DNA of 64,000 bases from the NCBI GenBank assembly GCA_019787685.1, contig JAHNUO010000010.1, positions 1-64,000 of the forward strand, read 5' to 3'. Positions 48,481 through 60,256 of this stretch are shown here, in pieces (position 1 is the stretch's first letter; each line of letters starts with the position of its first letter). Source of the stretch: Chiua virens (lineage: Eukaryota > Basidiomycota > Agaricomycetes > Boletales > Boletaceae). The notes beneath the pieces were generated by a model. That model saw only the letters and a list, made by a program, of their open reading frames with translations, made no database searches and was not told the origin of the DNA. Position numbers and translations under genes: made by a program.

Positions 48481-51330
48481 ATGGAACCTCTCCAAACCTA
48501 GGTACGTTGCCCGAACCTCGTGAGAATCGCTAAGAGCATCACTCCTGTCATAGCAGACGATCTGCTTGTGCTGTCGAATCGAAAGGCAACGTATCGTCTA
48601 CTGTCTACGTACGCCACCCAAGTGCGGAACCTCGCCCGAACCTTGGTATGTTTCCTGAACCTCGTGTGAATGGCTGAAGGCATCACTCCTGCCACAGTGA
48701 ATGATTTCCTCGTGCTGTCAAGGTCGTCTCCATTGATTGAATCGAACGTCTGCGTATCATCTACGTTCTACACATGCCACCCAAGTGCGGAACCGTGCCC
48801 GAACCTTGGTATGTGTCCTGAACCTTGTGAGAATGGTTCAGGGCACCACTCCTGCCACAGCAGACAATTTCCTCGATGTATGGCATGGAATTCGGTATGC
48901 CGTTACCTCTGGAAATTTAACTCTCAACGGTTGGCTTGGATTCCACGCGAACCACCCAGAAAACTCATCGTACACAGGAAATAGCGTGTTCTGAAGGATT
49001 CAGCGGCAAGATAAACGTAGATGTCGCCATTGTACGGCGATAAGGAAAGCTCGCGGGAGAAAGGCTTTGAACTGACGTAAACGTCATACGTTACTAGATT
49101 GTGTTCGTCGACGCAAGCGGACACGGTATGAACAGACAGCATAGTGTAGGATAGCCCGTAGTACGGGAATTGGGAACACAGCAGTTCGTGCTTGCCCGAT
49201 CAGTGATTGTGTCGTGGAGTCACGTGCACCTCTCACGGTAATGTACCATAATAGTAATCGCAGATGTGAGTTAGTCCATACTTGTCGTGTACGGTCGAAA
49301 CGGAGGTTGAATGTGCCCCTCATGATACCACTGTACGACAATACGAGGACACCCTCACTTGCGCCTGCCCATCGTACATGCATGATTGAGCTCGCAACAA
49401 TAGATCCACTGTGCGTGTGGGACTCCTTCCTGGATCCTTGCCTGATCACCACGACACTAGGAAAAGGACAGCTTCGCTGGCACCACGCTGTTCCGTCGAC
49501 TGCCACTGCTTGGCACTCTGTCACACTGAAAGGGCTGACTGCATTTCGAAAGGAAGGAATCTCTGCACCGTATGTTTCCTGAACCTTGTGAGAATGGCTG
49601 AAGGCATCACTCCTGCCACAGCAAATGATTTCCTCGTGCCATCGAGGTCATCTCCGTTGATTGAATCGAACATCAATGTATCGTCTACATTCTACGTATG
49701 CCAGTCAAGTGCGGAACTGTGCCCAAACCTTGGTATGTTTCCTGAACCTCGTGAGAATGGCTGAAGGCATCACTCCTGCCACAGCAAATGATTTCCTCAT
49801 GCCGTCGAGGTTATCTCCGTTGATTGAATCGAACATCGACGTATCGTCTACGTTCTACGTATGCCAGTCAAGCGCGGAACTGCGCCCGAACCTTGGTATG
49901 ACTCCTGAACCTCGTGAGAATGGCTGAAGGCATCACTCCTGCCACAGCGAATGATTTCCTCATGCTGTCGAGGTTGTCTCCGTTGATTGAATCGAACATC
50001 GGCGTATCGTCGACGTTCTACATATGCCACCCAAGTGCGGAACCTCGCCTGAACCTTGGTATGTTTCCTGACCCTCGTGTGAATGGCTGAAGGCATCATT
50101 CCTGCCACAGTGAATGATTTCCTCGTGCCGTTGAGGTCGTCTCTGTTGATTGAATCGAACGTTGGCCTATCATCTACGTTCTACATATGCCACCCAAGTG
50201 CAGAACCTCGCCCGAACCTTGGTATGTTTCCTGCACCTCGTGAGAATGGCTCAGGGCATCACTCCTGCCACAGCAGACGATGTCTTCGTGCCATCGAGGT
50301 CGTCTGAGACCTGTTGATTGAATCGAACATCGACGTATCGTGGACGTTCTACGTATGCTACTGAAGCGCGGAACCGCGCCTGAACCTTGGTATGTTTCCT
50401 GAACCTCGTGACAATGGCTCAGGGCATCACTCCTGCCACAGCAGATGATTTCCTCATGCCGTCAAGGTTGTCTCCGTTGATTGAATTGAATGTTGGCCTA
50501 TCGTCTATGTTCTACGTATGCTACTCAAGCGCGGAACTGCGCCCGAGCCTTGGTATGTGTCCTGCACCTCGTGAGAATGGCTGAAGGCATCACTCCTGCC
50601 ACAGCGGACGATTTCCTCGTGCTGTCGAGGTCGTCTATGTTCTACGTACGCCACCCAAGCGTGGAACCGCGCCCGAACCTTGGTACGTGTCCTGAACCTC
50701 ATGAGAATGGCTCAGGGCATCACTCCTGCCACAGCAGACGATTTCCTCGTGCCGTCGAGGTCGTCTCTGTTGATTGAATTGAACATCGACGTATCATTGA
50801 CGTTCTACATATGCCACCCAAGTGCGGACCCTCGCCCAAACCTTGGTATGTGTCCTGAACCTTGTGACAATGGCTCAGGGCATCACTTCTGCCACAGCAG
50901 ACGATTTCCTCATGCCGTCGAAGTCATCTCCGTGTGTCATATCGAGCGTCGACATATCCTCCACATTATACGCCACCCAAGCGCAGAACCTCGCCCGAAC
51001 TTAGGTACGTTCCCGAACCTCATCAGAATCGCTACTGAGCATCACTTCTGCTACAGCAGACAATTTCGTCGTGGTGTCGAGGTCGTCTCCGTTTATTGTG
51101 TATCGTACAGCTGAGGGTCAACATATCCTCCACGCTCTATGCACACCACCCATGGCACCCATGCGCAGAACCTTGACCGAACCTACGTACGTTCCCAGAA
51201 TGTCATTCGAATCACCCATAGCATCATGCATGCCACGCCATCGTACTGATGGTCGACATATCTGCTGTGCTACGCACACCAACCAAGCGTGGAACCTTTC
51301 CCTAATCTAGGTACGTTCCCGAACTCATGG
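48480..51330. repeat. 163-bp satellite array
   Basis: The marker CCTTGGTATG recurs at 48641, 48804, 49728, 49891, 50054, 50217, 50385, 50548, 50678 and 50841; spacing is 163 bp in most steps (one 168, one 130). The unit runs from CCTTGGTATGTTTCCTGAAC through GTGAGAATGGCT(C/G)A and CATCACTCCTGCCACAGC, then GTTGATTGAATCGAAC, ACGTTCTACGTATGCC and GCGGAAC(C/T)(G/T)CGCCCGAA. About 15 units, the last ones more diverged. Units differ chiefly by C/T at CpG (CCGCGCCC, CTGCGCCC, CCTCGCCC). As 163 is not a multiple of 3, the open frames across it do not reflect a coding repeat. Confidence 0.92.
48875..49565. other. ~690-bp unrelated insert within the 163-bp satellite
   Basis: The satellite unit stops after CAGACAATTTCCTCG at about 48875 and resumes at TATGTTTCCTGAACC near 49570. 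The insert has no satellite similarity, high CpG, and overlapping frames on both strands (minus 49084-49524, 146 codons). No terminal repeats were seen. It may be a trapped gene fragment. Confidence 0.5.
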
Positions 51331-51739
51331 AAATCGCTCATATGATCACTCATGCTGGTTGCCAAGCATTTGCGCACATGGCCAGCTCGGGGGAGGTTCC
51401 GCGCTTGGTACATGTCACGCCTGAGCGTCATGAAAGAGATGACCTTGAGGGCACATCCAAATCGCCTGTCGGACTATCAGATGTGGAACGTGTCACATTA
51501 TGGTATGGCAGGCGATCTTCGCGTAGCATCCTCACCTGTATCAGATCGAGGAATTTTGTATGCATGACGCCCGAGCTTTAGTCCCTCTCACACATTCCGA
51601 AGCAGTCGCATGTGAGGTAAATTACTGATAATTTCTGGACTACTTATCTGCATTTTCACTTTAGGAAATTACTGTAATTATAAACGTAGCAGGACAACCA
51701 ATTTATGTGTACACCTCCCGATATAGTAACATAACTCGT

Positions 51740-51746
51740 ATAAAAG
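51740..51746 (+). promoter_or_regulatory. TATA-box-like TATAAAA
   Basis: TATAAAA lies about 60 bp before ATG 51800, a plausible core promoter for the gene that follows. Confidence 0.4.
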
Positions 51747-51799
51747 TGGCACCGTGACACTGCTTCACACAAACATCCACCTCGTCACCCGGATCAGCA

Positions 51800-52992
51800 T
51801 GACTGATCGTTTCTTCCCTTTTACAATCTCGGGCCATGAAGTGAAACTGATTTGTCAAGTTCGGTATGTTTCAAGAGACGTCATAGATGGCATGTTCGTA
51901 GTCGAAGGGAAAAATCTCGAGCTTGACGACTGGGTTGCAGGACAAGGCTTTTTTGCCATCGATCTACCATGAGCACGTCAGACACTTCATCTGGCACCAC
52001 TGCGTATTCATGGAGATATGGAAGAGGTCCCAGAAATTGTGTCTGGCCTGTGGGGCTCCGAGCAGCTGGTCGGTCGGTACATAGTATACATGGATGGCAT
52101 GATTGAAGGGCTACTGATGACGCCCTGCAAGAAACCGAGCTCCAATTATAGGTCATCTCTTTTTGACCAGTACCTCGTCACCGAATATCTCGTGAGGAGG
52201 CACTGAATATGACATCGGCAATGCCTGGCGCATCAATCACCCAGACGTGTTCCTGGAACAACGGAGCTTCGAGGAGCTCGGTAAGTACATGTTGTCAGAC
52301 TCTTTCAGAGGGGTTGACATTTCATGATAGATTGGCAACGATTCTATTCCGAATGTGACAATGCGAACGACGTGTGGTCTGGGAAGGCATTCGGATTCAA
52401 TGTAGAGAAGGTGCATGATGAGTGGCAAGCACTTGCAGATGCCACAGCTGAATATTTGGGGATGAACAACAACAATGCGAAATGTGAGTGCGCTTACAAG
52501 GCCATCTGATGCTCACCCCTGTAATATATACAGTGCAGGGAACGGGGCGTGGTGCAAAGGGCAAGAAAAGGAACATGACTTATTCTGAGTCACCTCGAAT
52601 GCTGCTGTGGTACAAAGGACAAAGAAAACTTGTCCAATTCTGAGTCACCTCAAACTTCTTTGTCGTCCGATTCCCCTGCAGCTTCATGCAATGACGAATC
52701 AAGCGCTGCACTGTGAGGCCCTTTCAAAAGGACATGTAGGCTCACATGTGCATTGCAAATTCACATTGTATCTTATTATACTGCAGTATCTTCCCAAGCA
52801 AGCACTGGCAGTTCCACAGACTCAGAATCCGAAATCGATCGTGCCACGCAACATTCGACGTCTCCGTTTAGCTGGCCATCTACCCCTGGAGATGCCAACA
52901 CTACAAGGGAGGCCGTAGATGACAGACCCGCCGGTGCTGCCATAATGAAGCATTTGCAAATGGTGCAGGATGCTGCTCAATACTCAATTTAG
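51800..52992 (+). pseudogene. Decayed multi-exon gene, unknown
   Basis: Starts MTDRFFPFTISGHEVKLICQ at 51800; TGA at 51970-51972, then another frame continues (ARQTLHLAPLRIHGDMEEVP, YIVYMDGMIEGLLMTPC) to a stop at 52204 and a shifted piece TEYDIGNAWRINHPDVFLEQ. A GTAAGT donor near 52280 and an ATAG acceptor near 52331 lead to DWQRFYSECDNANDVWSGKA and a GTGAGT donor near 52484. A Ser/Pro-rich tail (SSTDSESEIDR, SPFSWPSTPGDA) ends at 52992. I do not recognise the family. Splice sites are well kept, but the frames disagree, so I call it broken. Confidence 0.4.
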
Positions 52993-53470
52993 TTGCAATT
53001 TATTTTTTGAGGATTTCAGCCCCTTGTTATTCTGTTCCTTGTGTGTTCTTCCATGTGAATCTCACATGAATTGTTGAGTCACCCATTTTGTTTGCCTGCT
53101 TATCTGGCATATGGTCTATGCTATCTATTCAGTGCTACATCTGCACCACTGCTGGTACCTTTCCCAAGTTGCTAACTGTCTTTACCTTGATTAAAGTACC
53201 ATGGAGGATCTCAAGGAGCACATTACTTGTCACGAAGGACTCCCGAACATTGAATGTCCACTCAGTGCCCATTGTCCCCAAGTTCGCCTTCCCACCAGGC
53301 TTACTGGACTATGTTTTTGACATTGCCAATGTGATCACTTGCAAAGCACAGGCGATTTGCAGCCACCCTTTTGTGTCTGTTGTTACTAGCCAGGAGTATC
53401 TGTACAACTCTTGCACAGTTAGATCCCATTAGTTACTTGTGTGGATGCCCATTATGATTGTCCCACTGCA
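52993..53470. other. Spacer, no supported gene
   Basis: A 114-codon plus frame (53088-53432) has no domain pattern and faces the 3' end of the RecQ gene. Confidence 0.4.
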
Positions 53471-55502
53471 TTAATGACACCTGTGAAATCCAACGACCCT
53501 CTCCACGAACCACAAGAACAGTTCCATGACCCTGCTGTAATACCCTTCAGCTGGCATGCCCACCAACCATTGTGTATATGCCTCCCAGGTAAACCATTTC
53601 ACTCCCAACTTCTCTTGTGCTTGAGTTCGTATTTCGAAATGTGTCCATATAGCCCCCAGGGTGGGGATAACCACATCCTCCCACTCACAGATCACCTTCG
53701 CCCCCACAAACTCACCATGTAACATGTTCGAACATGTAGGCACATGGCAAATCCAACAGATCCCTTTCACCCCTGGTGGGTATTGTATCTTCTTCTTCCA
53801 CTCCATCATGTGTGCAGTCCCACCACACACCTGCAGCTGTGGACAAGTCCACAGTCCCACATGTGTGGGCTTTTGGCTCATGACAAGACACACGCCACAA
53901 CCATAGTCCTTGACCTTGTTCAGTGCCAATCGCATCCGGTCAGCCTCCTGCACTTCCGTAGCCAGACGCGATATCCGCTTCTTCTTCGTCACTTCAGCTG
54001 CATGTGAAAAGGCACTGCTCCGAGTACCACCATGTGCTTGCTCTACTCCATCCATTGGGATTGATATCGAGGGTGGATTTACTTTGGTTGAGGACTGAAT
54101 TGGTGCTCCCATCGGCAAGGGACAGATGGATGAGGGATGCGTGGTATCCGATGTCTTCAGTTTCGACGACCTATCTGTGCAAACGGAGCAGGGCATGTTT
54201 GCTACATCCTCCTTGCATTCCATTCCATGAGAATTGAGGTATAGAGTTGATCCATAGCGCAAGCATCGATGGCTTCCATGCATATACACATGGTCATGCA
54301 CATACCATAGGCCTTTGTGATCCTGGGTCTCACGGGGGTTTTTTGGTAGCTGAGGGTGTGATGCTGGAATGATGAAGCATTGCGCTTTTTCACCATCGCG
54401 TCCACACCGACCTTGTGCCTGGACCAGCTCCGTCATTTCCAGTGCCATCTTGAAGTGTATGGTGAGTCTGACATGTGGATAGTCATTTCTGGTCATGAAT
54501 GCACTTGTGCAAATCATGATTGGCGTGATACCCTGTCTCCAGTCATTATGCATTGTTAATCGTATTTCATCAGTCACATGTTTTGCCCCTGTATAGAATG
54601 GCCAGCCGGTCTGCAAAGAACATCAGTGAATGATAGGTTGAATAAATGTGCAGTCAGATACCTGTGCAGCCAACTCTTCGCCATCCTCAATGTATGCCAC
54701 AAAGACAAGCCCTCGATCCTGTGGTGTCCACGTTTGCTGCTGCTGTCGTACAATATCTTTGATCCTGTTTGGTATTTGTTTAGATGGCATGGGTTGCTCC
54801 ATGATATACTCTAGCTCAGGCCAGTTGCTACTTTGTTGAATCTCCACAGCATCATCCAAAACACTGAAAAACCTTTTCAATGGAAGAACCTCTGAAGGTG
54901 GCACTGTGACACTGAGTAGGATCAGTTGCATGCTGAATTCCCGTAGTTCCTTGACGTTTGTGAGAGAGTCACGGAAATCATGCGACAGGAATGGAAGATG
55001 TGCCTCATCAAACACCAATCGTGTGATTTGTAGCTCATCATTCAACTCTGCAATGGCTTGATGCCATCCACTAAATGTTGCCGGATCAGCTGACACTAGA
55101 ATCAGGTTAGTCCTCGAATGGAGTCGCCTCCCTGTAAGACATGGATTGTATTCCTGATAAGGAATCCCCATGCCATCCAATTTTCGTTTCCAGTCTGCCA
55201 TAAGAGATTTCAATGGCACTACCACAACTGTTCCTGTGTCCTCTGACAGCATAGCAGGAATGATTGTCAACATCAATTTTCCACCACCGGTTTTGAGCAT
55301 TGCAATCACGTCTGTTCTGTATTCCATGATAGCAAGTGCTGTGGCCTTCTGTTCCTTGGATACCCAAGTTGCACTTGGCATCTTTAGAATTCACCGCAGA
55401 GCTTGGAGATACTTGATCTCAAGGTCAGGGCTCTGAGCAAGCGGGTATTCAAATGAACGGGCTTCAAGCGCAGTAGTACTGGCCACTAGTGACACATGAT
55501 TG
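53471..55502 (-). pseudogene. RecQ-type helicase part of OrsD-RecQ gene
   Basis: C-terminal part of the long gene that begins near 58840. RecQ motifs in order: AMLKTGGGKLMLTI (Walker A; the usual Ser/Thr after GGGK is Leu, explicable by TCG to TTG), VVVPLKSLMADW, LVFDEAHLPFL (DEAH), LLSVTVPP, RGLVFVAYIEDGEELAA, intron 54617-54660 (GTATCT..TTGCAG), MICTSAFMTRNDYPHVRLTI and QAQGRCGRDGE. A Cys-rich tail follows (CKEDVANMPCSVC, CGVCL, CWICHVPTC). TGA at 55391-55393 interrupts the N-terminal side (YLQALR-stop-ILKMPSATW). From ATG 55381 the remaining frame is open for about 620 codons. RecQ helicases unwind DNA 3' to 5'; this lineage is frequent at fungal telomeres and in mobile-rich DNA. Confidence 0.88.
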
Positions 55503-58500
55503 TATGTTATATGTGAGCAGGGTGAAACTGAGCATCACTCACTATCCTCACTGTTTGTGGACGTCAATGACATGGAGGGCAATCCACATTCCTCTAAGAG
55601 CAATCAGATAGAGCATGACACTGGTGCAGGTGTGAAATCATACCAACTTGAGCTGCTATCACTGTGGTCGCTGCAGCCTCCGGGAGGATAGTAGCTACTA
55701 CAGACTGGGATCAATATTTAGGCCTGTGTTTAGCATTGTTCCCACCTACCACATAAGGGCGTGGTTGATCCACCATACCGATCATCCTTAACTACTTCGT
55801 TGTCCTTGCTTGGTTGGATCGGTTGCCTTGTTCTAGGTGTGCAAAAACTGTCCACATTACTGCCTGGTGTTGGTATAAGGTCATCATAGAGATCATCCAT
55901 GTCTTCCAGATTGGTGGGGCAGATCAATTCCTCTATTGCTGATCCTTGAGAACTATCCAACTTGAAAGCTGGCATTGAATATTGTTCAGTGTGCTCTAAG
56001 AAGAAATGTTCAGCTTTACAATGATAAATCAGATTGTGTGCTGGATGTAACACATACTGCCTGAAGATGCCCTACGATCATAGTGAAGATTTTCCAATGT
56101 GAAATCTTTTTTTTGCGGTAGCTTTGAGGTATCATCATTTGATATAACATCCTGCACTGCAGCATTGATCATCGGACCCATGGCGAGACTAAACTTGTGG
56201 ATCAATTGGGTTTCTAGAGTGGGGAGTAACTTCTCTTCCATCCTCTCCAAGATCCGCTCAGCAATGTGGTCTGCTGTAATGGTCATTTCTTCATTCCCAT
56301 CTTTGACAGGCCCAAGCATATTCTTTTGGACATCAATGCCAAACTGACCAGACTTCGCCAGATGGTGGAATTGTGCGCTGTCAGCGAATTTGTATGGCAG
56401 GCCAAGACCTCCTGGGACTGTGTGCATGATGACCTGCCATTTGACACTTGCATGGAGGAAGTGAGGAAGGAGGTCTTCTGCAGCACCTGCAAGCACATCT
56501 GGACTGAGACCATAGATGCGATTCTCGGTGGCTCGTGAATGGCCCACTTGAAGAGCATCCACTGTATCATTTCCATCAAGTTCAAGAAGTTCCTTTGTGT
56601 AATGTGCAAGCTTCCGCTTGAACGCAATGCTGATATGACGCCATGGGTTTACAGTGAGTTTGGTATTGACATGAGGAAGGCTGCTAGATGCCATGATGTT
56701 GCTGAGATCATTGGTGTTAAACAGGTGGTCAACATTGACAAAGAGATTTGACTGATATAGGAGGGAAATGTCGTGTCGAGTTGGATAGCAGAGGTACACA
56801 GCGAGTTCAGCAAATGGTCGAGCCAGCGCAAGCGATTAGATCATGAGGTCACTGGTAATGGCATCAAGGGAATGTGGAATTAATTTGTCATATCCTGTCA
56901 TTGAAGCCATCTTGTTATAATGACGAAGGAGGGCAACATGCTTTCCCATGATGATTAGGTTGCGCTGAGAGCGGTATTTCCCGTTGCAGTACAACATTGG
57001 AGTGAGTTCTGTTCCACGACCTGGAGCTCCACTGAGCATTTCACAACGCATGAGGAGGTGAGCCTGAAATTCAGCATAGTCGCAAAGCCATTGGCAAAGG
57101 GCGCCAAAGTTCCACATGATAGAACCATCATCAAAACGTCCAAAAAATTCCCAGATGTTTGGATTGGCCATGAAGGCATTTGCCAGCAGATCATGATTTT
57201 TGAAGCAGCTGTTCTGTGGATCTGTGAGAAAGGAATACCCAACTTCATTGTTCCCCATTGCATCAGCAAGATGATCATAGCAAATTCGCATGTTGACCCC
57301 TTTCAACACCTTCTTCTCCCATATGTCAATGATTGTGTGCCCACCTGCAGCAAACATGAGTCTCAAGTGATCAAGATGAATCTTGTCCCCTTTGTACAAC
57401 AAGTGCTGCCATTCCGTATGATCCAGCCACCAGATGCAAGGTAAGTTCATTGTTTGAAAGGCAATGAATGATGCATAGTGCTGCAAGGCCCGTACACGAC
57501 TGAATGGTGAGTTGGTCTTTTCAGTGTACCATGGCAAGAGAAAGTCACAGGCTTGGTACTCGTCATCATTGAAATTGCTAGCAGCAAGGTGCTTTACTTC
57601 TTTGAGGCAGGTGAGACGGATGCAGTATTCCAGCTTGGCAAGGTAGCCAGTGATATCTTTGGGATCTTGATGCCTGCCATCCTGATTGAGGGTGAGGAGG
57701 ACAAGCAACCGTTCTGTTGGACAAGGAATGTGATTTCCAGCTGATCACCTCCACATGGTGAACCACAGGCCACGGAAGACATCATGTATTGCATGAGAGA
57801 CATTGGTTTGGCCTTCAAGGGCAGTCTGCAATACATGCAATTGACTCTTGAGCACTTGAGGTAAAGGAATTTGGTATTTGTCCTGTGATGGTAAACGCAG
57901 AAGGAGACACAGGAGAGCAATAATTGGTTGAATATATTTGCCCATGGTCTTTGAATCTTGATGTGATTGTAGTGGTGTGTTGCTTATTCCACTTCAAAAA
58001 TGCTGTGAACCAGGTATTTCAAGAAATGAAAGACATCATTGCTTACTCTGCTTGTGGGTCAGGAGAATTGAGCTTTTGTAAAATCAGATCATCTGTGACC
58101 TTCAATAGTTCTAGTGCCTCATTGAAATATGTCTCAACTGCCATCTTGATTCCTGGCACATGGATGTCTGTATCCAATCTGTCAGGGACTTGAACCAATT
58201 GTTGCAACAGTTTGGGATTATAGCCAGCAACATGTTCATGCCATCGTGTGAAGTGCAGCCAAGGAGAGATGAGTCGTTGATCTTGAGGCACCTGAGTGCT
58301 GCTGACATTTGCAGAGACTTGATTGCATAGGTCTCTGATAAAGTGAGGACTTGTGATGTCATGAGAAGGTTCTGTTCCTTTGGTTGTGATGGGATCTAGC
58401 ACACGCCACAGAGCACAAGCAGATCCACCCCTGTTAAACTGTTGCATCTTGCAGGGCAGCCAATCATTGGGAAGGGGGATGTCTGAGTGAAGTTCTTGAT

Positions 58501-58840
58501 GATGTGTGCGCATGCTCTTCTTTACTCCCAAGATACGTTCACAGAAATTGCATGCAAAGCCATCAAGAATTTTCAAACCCTTGAATGGCTTGACACCAGC
58601 TGAGATTGGTGGCATTGGCAGGTCTTCATGAATCTTCAGGAAATCAACCAATTGATGGAAGAAGTCTGTGTTGAATTTCATCCCATGGTGTTTGTTACGG
58701 ATATGACTTTGAACCTGGGATGGAGCCAATGCTACAAGGCAAACATTGCAACAAAGTGCAATCAAGTCTGGATCAATGACAATATTGATGGAATCCAGAA
58801 ATGGATGGTGTAAGAGAGCATCTCTTGGGTCATAGAACTG
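55503..58840 (-). pseudogene. OrsD-type C2H2 N-terminal part of OrsD-RecQ gene
   Basis: The same gene, N-terminal two thirds. 58765-58043 holds two C2H2 fingers (CNVCLVALAPSQVQSHIR..H near 58745 and CNFCERILGVKKSMRTHH near 58540), as in OrsD/DUF3505 proteins. An intron (GTAAGC..CATCAAG) precedes MGKYIQPIIALLCLLLRLPS (57900). The frame continues through LVLLTLNQDGRHQDPKDITG to 56836 and then PFAELAVYLCYPTRHDIS to about 56060; further exons lie at 55740-56010, 55640-55690 and 55394-55480. Stops TGA at 57745-57747 (AGG-TGA-TCA) and TAA at 56836-56838 (ATC-TAA-TCG) lie in one continuous frame and each needs one C-to-T change. The start exon is unclear; a splice acceptor is likely near 58835. Confidence 0.75.
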
Positions 58841-60256
58841 TAATCATTTTGAATGTTTGCTAATAGTAATAATGAGTTTATGCATACTGGAGGAACAAGG
58901 GTTTTATCATTTGTATCCTCATTGAAGTGATCAGGATGATTCTAGCAGTTGTTGTTAGTGATAAACAAACATGGTGATTGAAGAGAACATGCCTTGAACA
59001 AAGTATTAGGAGCTGTTTGTTCCTCTAGATTATGTGAAGGAAGCTATAGACATGAGGATGATAGTATAAATGGATGACACATTGAAAACCAAATACCCAC
59101 ATGATTATGTTCATTTGTATTGTGTTGAACATGGGATTCTTGTAGAGCAGAAGGGGTGGAGGAAAGGAGCTAGTATATGGGTGTTTGGATGATTGATTAG
59201 AATGTTTAGGCTGTCATTTGTCTGAGAATGCATACATTGTGTGCAAAGACACATTTGTGAGAATCATTGGTAGGATGGGAGTCCCTGATAGCTAAAGTAT
59301 CAGATATGATCTGAGGATACATCAGAAATGAAAACTTATGCAGGAGAAATCAACAAATAGCTACATTGGATTGATCATGCCAGGATTTTCTTCCCTTCAA
59401 ATGTTTTTTCAGACCCTCAAGGGTGGAGAAGGTCTTGTCTCGAGTGCAACCATTTGGAGAGCAATGACACTCATAGACACCATCTTTGTTTGGGAAAACT
59501 GTGATCTTTCTACCAAGACCTGGAATATCAATAGTTGAGCCATGCTTAACACCAACTGTAAATCTCTTTTGGTGTTTGGAATGCTCCTTTCAAGTGTCAA
59601 ATGTGGCCTGACACTTTCCACAGGTACGCATGATAAAAGATATGTGATGAAAAAGAAATGAGAGTAAAGGAAGAATAAAGTAATGTTGAAAAATGAACGT
59701 GACACAAACATGCTGACTAAGAATACTCATTTAGGGTAGATGCTGACCAATCATAATTGCTTCCTGTTAGAAAGGTAAGTTCTTTCTCTAACCCAACATA
59801 ACCTTGGTGAGTACTAAGCTTTGCTGGCAAGGTCCTTGTTTATCATGTTGCAAACCCAAATAATATTTTGTGCCATGTAGCACAGTCCCCAGTCAGCATC
59901 ACTGTAAGCTTGTATGTACAGCTTGTTTTACTTTTCATTTTCATTAAATTTGTTGTGGCATGTTACCTGGTTGTTTTTATTTCTCATGGAGTCTGAGGGG
60001 TAGTTACATTAGTAGGCCTGGGGAGGGACCTTGTTTGTAAAATGGTAACCTAGTAGTGAGTTGATGAGATATTGTTTACCCAGCCACAATTGCCCATTTT
60101 GGGTGTTTAGAACCAAGTCTTGCACCATTTTAAGGCAAACAGCTAGCAAGGTTGATGGTATGTGCACAGTCATTCAATACATTGAATGCTTCTTGATCAC
60201 TGTCCTCCTTGACCAAGCACTTCCTCCATTTACCATATCCAATATGCCCCTCTTTC
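58841..60256. other. AT-rich stretch without recognisable gene
   Basis: Only short frames (100 codons or fewer) on both strands with no motif. Confidence 0.45.

Noticed and set aside
49411..51114. Repeat protein encoded by the 163-bp satellite
   Set aside because: The 163-bp period is not a multiple of three, so each unit changes frame; open frames arise from low stop content in the unit.
55170..55436. Plus-strand frame within the RecQ locus
   Set aside because: It is antisense to helicase motifs that are clearly conserved on the minus strand.
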